64,000 nucleotides of DNA from Nonomuraea rubra. Lineage in GTDB: Bacteria; Actinomycetota; Actinomycetes; Streptosporangiales; Streptosporangiaceae. The stretch lies in assembly GCF_014207985.1 (NCBI RefSeq), contig NZ_JACHMI010000001.1, positions 4,633,001 to 4,697,000 of the forward strand. Direction: 5' to 3'. Below the pieces are notes generated by a model. That model was not told where the DNA came from. It made no database searches and was given only the letters and a program-made list of their open reading frames with translations. This document shows positions 60,837 through 64,000 of this stretch, one piece after another. How positions within the stretch are numbered: the stretch's first letter is position 1; every line of letters begins with the position of its first letter. Both the position numbers and the translations under genes were made by a program.

Positions 60837-61957
60837 GCGCGCTCACCGTCATGTCCGTCGGCGACCTGGTCGTGGACGAGCCGGACCCCGCCTCGTTCTT
60901 CGCCCCCGCCGAGCAGACCCTGCGCCGCGGCGACGTCGTGATCGGCCACGTCGAGGTACCGCACAGCACCTCCACGGCCCAGGTCAGCACCGACGTGCCG
61001 GCCCCGCCCGCCGACCCCGAGGCCCTGCGGGCGATCGCCGGAGCGGGCTTCCACGTGGTGACCCTCGCGGGCAACCACGTCTACGACGCCGGCGACCAGG
61101 GCGTGGCCGACACCATCAAGTACGCGGCCGAGGCCGGGCTGGTCACCACGGGCGCGGGCCTGACCCTGGACGAGGCCCGCAGGCCCGCCCTGGTCGAGCG
61201 CGACGGGCTGCGCGTCGGCGTGCTCAGCTACAACTGCGTCGGACCGAGGGAGTCGTGGGCCACCTCGCGCAAGCCCGGCTGCGCGTACATCAAGGTCCTC
61301 ACCCACTACGAGCTCGACCACGCCAGCCCCGGCGGCCCGCCCGCCGTCTACACCTTCGCCGACCCCGCCCACCTGGAACGCATGGCCGCCGACGTGGCGG
61401 CGCTGTCGGCGGAGGCGGACGTCGTGCTGGTGTCGCTGCACAAGGGCGTCGGCCACACCCCCGCCGCGCTGGCCATGTACGAGCAGCCCGTCGCCCGCGC
61501 CGCGATCGACGCCGGCGCGCACGCCGTGTTCGCCCACCACGCGCACATCATGCGCGGCATCGAGCTGTACCGGGGCCGCCCCATCTATCACGGCCTGGGG
61601 AACTTCGTCACCGTCACCCACGCCCTGACCCCCGCCGCCGGCGACGAGGGGGAGCGGGCCGCGTGGGCACGCCGCCGCAAGGAGCTGTACGGCTTCGCCC
61701 CCGACCCGGACATGCCGTTCTACCCCTTCCATCCCGAGAGCAGGAACACCGCCGTCGCCGTCTGCCGCTTCGACCGCGACGGGCTCGTGTCGGCGGGGTT
61801 CGTGCCGTGCTGGATCGACGACTCGGGCCGGCCCGTGCCGCTCGGCGACTCCCCGGAAGGGCGGCGGGTGGCGGCGTACGTCGAGGACATCACCCGCCGG
61901 GCGGGCCTGGGGACGGAGTTCGGCTGGGAGGGCGGCGAGGTGGTGCTGCGTGGCTGA
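60833..61957 (+). CDS. CapA-family (PGA_cap) metallophosphoesterase-like protein without signal peptide
   Basis: The CapA-type calcineurin-like core is clear: [92 protein letters not shown] and [11 protein letters not shown]. These supply the Asp, Asn and His metal ligands. CapA proteins act in polyglutamate capsule synthesis at the membrane, but this 374-residue member has neither signal peptide nor membrane helix and lies among transport and CoA enzymes. A cytoplasmic hydrolase role in a small-molecule pathway is therefore more likely. ATG overlaps the ATPase stop by 4 bp. Confidence 0.88.
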   Translation: MSALTVMSVGDLVVDEPDPASFFAPAEQTLRRGDVVIGHVEVPHSTSTAQVSTDVPAPPADPEALRAIAGAGFHVVTLAGNHVYDAGDQGVADTIKYAAEAGLVTTGAGLTLDEARRPALVERDGLRVGVLSYNCVGPRESWATSRKPGCAYIKVLTHYELDHASPGGPPAVYTFADPAHLERMAADVAALSAEADVVLVSLHKGVGHTPAALAMYEQPVARAAIDAGAHAVFAHHAHIMRGIELYRGRPIYHGLGNFVTVTHALTPAAGDEGERAAWARRRKELYGFAPDPDMPFYPFHPESRNTAVAVCRFDRDGLVSAGFVPCWIDDSGRPVPLGDSPEGRRVAAYVEDITRRAGLGTEFGWEGGEVVLRG

Positions 61958-63188
61958 AGGACCGCTCACGGGCCGCACCGTCATCGACCTGACGACCGCG
62001 CTGTCCGGGCCGTACGCCACCCTCCTGCTGGCCGGGCTCGGCGCCCGCGTCATCAAGGTGGAGAACCCGCTGACCGGCGGCGACAGCTCCCGCGACAACT
62101 CCCCCTACGTGGGCGCCGGCGGGCTCACCACCGTCCGACGCGAGCCGGACGACATGTCGGTGTCGATGCTGCTGCGCGGGCGTAACAAGAGCAGTGTCAC
62201 CCTCAACCTCAAGCACCCCAAGGCCCGCGACGTCCTGGCGGGGCTCGTCCGGCACGCCGACGTCATGGTCGACAACTACAGCGCGGGCGTCACGGCCCGG
62301 CTCGGCATCGGCCACGACTGGGCGAGCATGATCAACCCGCGCATCGTGTGCACCTCCATCAGCGGCTTCGGCGCGCAGGGCGGGCCCGGCTCGGGCAAGG
62401 CGATGGACACGATCGTGCAGGCGCTCAGCGGCGTGATGATGACCGCCGGCGCGCCCGGCGAGCCGCCCGTCCGGTTCGGGCTGCCCGTGGGCGACCTGCT
62501 CGCCCCGCTCTACGCGGTGATCGGCACGCTGGCCGCCGTCCTCCAGGCCGACGCCACCGGGCGCGGGCAGCACGTGGACGTCTCCATGCTGGGCGCGCTC
62601 ACCTCGCTGGTCGCCTGCGAGCCGTTCGACGCCTACGAACGGCTCGGCCTGCCCGCCCGCACCGGCGCCACCGTGCCCCGGCTGGCGCCGTTCGGCACGT
62701 TCCCGGCGGCGGACGGGTGGTTCGCGCTGTGCGGGCCGACCGACGCCTTCGCCCGCGGCCTGTTCGCGGCGATGGGACGCGACGACCTGGCCGCGGATCC
62801 GCGCTTCGCCACCCGGGACGCCCGCGTGGCCGCCGCGGACGAGCTGCACGGGATGATCGCGGCGTGGGCGGCGGACCGGCCGCTGGCCGAGGTGCTCGAC
62901 CTGCTCGCCCGGCACGGGGTGCCCGCCGCCGAGGTCCGGGACCCCGCCGCCGCCGTACGCGACCCGCTCGTGCTCGAACGGGCGGAGGTGGTGCCGCTGG
63001 AGCACCCGAGGCATGGGGACGTGGCGGGGCTGGTGGGGACCGGCGTCCCGATCCGCTTCTCGGCGGCCGAGGCCGCGCTCGACGGGCCCGCGCCCGGGCT
63101 GGGGGAGCACAACGGGGAGATCTACGGCGGGATGCTCGGGTACACCGACGACGAGCTGAAGGCGCTGGCCGAGGACGGGGTGATCTGA
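61950..63188 (+). CDS. Class III CoA-transferase (CaiB/BaiF/FldA family)
   Basis: 412 residues with family III features: VIDLTTALSGPYATLLLAGL, ARVIKVENP, NKSSVTLNLKHPKARDVLAG, SGFGAQGGPGSGKAMDTIVQ (the Asp that carries the acyl intermediate is probably in KAMDTI), GLPVGDLLAPLYAVIGTLAA, GRGQHVDVSMLGAL and FPAADGWFALCGPTDAFA. It moves CoA between acids. GTG 61950 overlaps the CapA-like stop by 8 bp. In anaerobes the relatives CaiB and FldA activate substrates for 2-hydroxyacyl-CoA dehydratases, and the next gene belongs to that family. Confidence 0.92.
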   Translation: MAEGPLTGRTVIDLTTALSGPYATLLLAGLGARVIKVENPLTGGDSSRDNSPYVGAGGLTTVRREPDDMSVSMLLRGRNKSSVTLNLKHPKARDVLAGLVRHADVMVDNYSAGVTARLGIGHDWASMINPRIVCTSISGFGAQGGPGSGKAMDTIVQALSGVMMTAGAPGEPPVRFGLPVGDLLAPLYAVIGTLAAVLQADATGRGQHVDVSMLGALTSLVACEPFDAYERLGLPARTGATVPRLAPFGTFPAADGWFALCGPTDAFARGLFAAMGRDDLAADPRFATRDARVAAADELHGMIAAWAADRPLAEVLDLLARHGVPAAEVRDPAAAVRDPLVLERAEVVPLEHPRHGDVAGLVGTGVPIRFSAAEAALDGPAPGLGEHNGEIYGGMLGYTDDELKALAEDGVI

Positions 63189-63189
63189 C

Positions 63190-64000
63190 GTGCTCCCGGC
63201 CCTGGCGGCCATGGAGGCGGCCTACGCCCGGCCGCGCCACCCCGACGGACGGGACACCGCAGCCGGCGGCAGGCCGATGGTGGGCTATGTCGGTGCTGAC
63301 GTGCCCGTTGAGCTGCTGACCGCCGCCGGGCTCCACGCCGTGCGCCTCACCGGCGACCCGCGTGGGGACTCCGCGCTCGGGGACCGCTACCTGGGCCGGG
63401 GCGTGGACCCGATGGCCCGGTCGATCCTCACCCGGCTGCTGACCGGGGCGTTCGGTGAGCTGGAGCGGGTCGTCGTCTCCCACGACTGCGAGGCGTCGCT
63501 GCGGCTCTTCTACGCCCTGCGCGAGCTGCGCCGGGTCGAGCCGGGCGCGGGGGTGCCGGAGGCGTACCTGGTGGACATCCTGCACCTGCCGCACCGCACC
63601 ACCGCCCGCTACAACCGGCGCAGGATCGCGGAGTTCGCGGCCCGGCTGCGAGCCTGGACCGGCCGCCCGCTCGGCCTGGCCGCCGCGATCGAGGCGCACG
63701 ACGAGCGCCGCCGCCTGCTGGCCGCCGTCGCCGGGCTGCGCCGCGCCGTGCCCGCCCGCCTCACGGGGCGGCAGTTCCTGGCCGTGGCCAACGCCGCCCT
63801 GGCCCTGGACGAGCACATCGCCCGGCTCCGGGAGCTGCTGGCCCAGGCCGGCCGGTTGCCGGAGCTGCACGGCCGGCGCGTCTTCCTGAGCGGCTCCGAC
63901 CACGACACCCCGCACGTGTACGAGGCCATCGAGGCGGACGGCCACGTCATCGTCGGCGAGGACCACTCCTTCGGGGACCCCCAGGCCGAGCGCCACGTCG
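63190..64000 (+). CDS. 2-hydroxyacyl-CoA dehydratase-family protein (3'-truncated by window)
   Basis: GTG 63190 lies 1 bp after the CoA-transferase stop and the frame stays open to base 64000 (270 codons seen). The sequence has the layout of the HgdB/FldB/BcrC-type superfamily: GYVGADVPVELLTAAGLHAV, RLTGDPRGDSALGDRYL, VVSHDCEASLRLFYALRELR (a cysteine, candidate ligand of the 4Fe-4S cluster), YLVDILHLPHRTTARYNRRR, then a helical region and RRVFLSGSDHDTPHVYEAIE. Members dehydrate 2-hydroxyacyl-CoAs or reduce aromatic CoAs by radical chemistry with an ATP-driven activator. The activator and a second subunit would have to lie beyond the window. The call rests on pattern recognition only. Confidence 0.7.
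   Translation, partial: MLPALAAMEAAYARPRHPDGRDTAAGGRPMVGYVGADVPVELLTAAGLHAVRLTGDPRGDSALGDRYLGRGVDPMARSILTRLLTGAFGELERVVVSHDCEASLRLFYALRELRRVEPGAGVPEAYLVDILHLPHRTTARYNRRRIAEFAARLRAWTGRPLGLAAAIEAHDERRRLLAAVAGLRRAVPARLTGRQFLAVANAALALDEHIARLRELLAQAGRLPELHGRRVFLSGSDHDTPHVYEAIEADGHVIVGEDHSFGDPQAERHV

Overview
The window is very GC-rich, with GTG starts, gene-to-gene stop/start overlaps (GTGA or ATGA), a SARP-type regulator, an MbtH domain, an ECF41 sigma factor, a SapA-like domain and sugar ABC operons without their own ATPase. Together these point to a filamentous actinomycete; a Streptosporangiales relative such as Nonomuraea is my guess, not something shown here. I saw no tRNA, rRNA, CRISPR array, insertion sequence or phage gene. 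It reads as an ordinary chromosome segment rich in catabolic and regulatory operons.

Layout. 1-4.8 kb: the end of a membrane protein, a SARP-type regulator whose tail runs antisense into a decayed gene, an AhpD-like protein, a TetR regulator and an erythromycin-esterase homologue. 5-16.5 kb: a sugar locus. On the minus strand are a DeoR regulator, a Tat-exported PhoD phosphatase, a secreted F5/8-type protein and an L-arabinose/L-fucose-isomerase-like enzyme. Divergently on the plus strand are a sugar-binding lipoprotein, two permeases and a large GH106-like (alpha-L-rhamnosidase family) enzyme. 16.5-31.4 kb: single genes and pairs: FetB-like permease, GAF-PP2C phosphatase, a streptogrisin-fold protein that has lost catalytic residues, a choice-of-anchor-I protein, an MbtH-adenylation fusion cut off at the A8 hinge, a GH92 mannosidase with an overlapping GT4 glycosyltransferase, a phytase-like esterase, and a secreted clan GH-A glycosidase behind two perfect palindromes.

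31.6-43 kb: a near-complete aerobic phenylacetyl-CoA degradation locus. paaABCDE, a thiolase, an enoyl-CoA hydratase and a hydroxyacyl-CoA dehydrogenase are on the minus strand. paaZ and paaG are divergent, with a PaaR-like operator between them and a TetR gene at the far end. The CoA ligase PaaK is not in the window. 43-47.6 kb: an M23 peptidase fused to a SapA-like domain, ECF41 sigma factor plus hydrolase, a Gly-rich membrane protein and an unrecognised protein. 47.6-54 kb: an Opp/Dpp-type peptide importer with a strong hairpin after the binding-protein gene and an unusually long OppB.

54.7-64 kb: two coupled cytochrome P450s that lack the usual I-helix acid/alcohol pair, a PaaX-family regulator with an apparently leaderless start, and a tightly coupled operon that runs off the end. 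That operon encodes an amino-acid-type ABC transporter, a CapA-like phosphoesterase without a signal peptide, a class III CoA-transferase and a 2-hydroxyacyl-CoA dehydratase-family protein. It is the best candidate here for an undescribed pathway.

A second theme is short in-frame tandem duplications (units of 15 to about 36 bp, several of exactly 33 bp) placed at gene starts and ends. In two cases they multiply candidate start codons.
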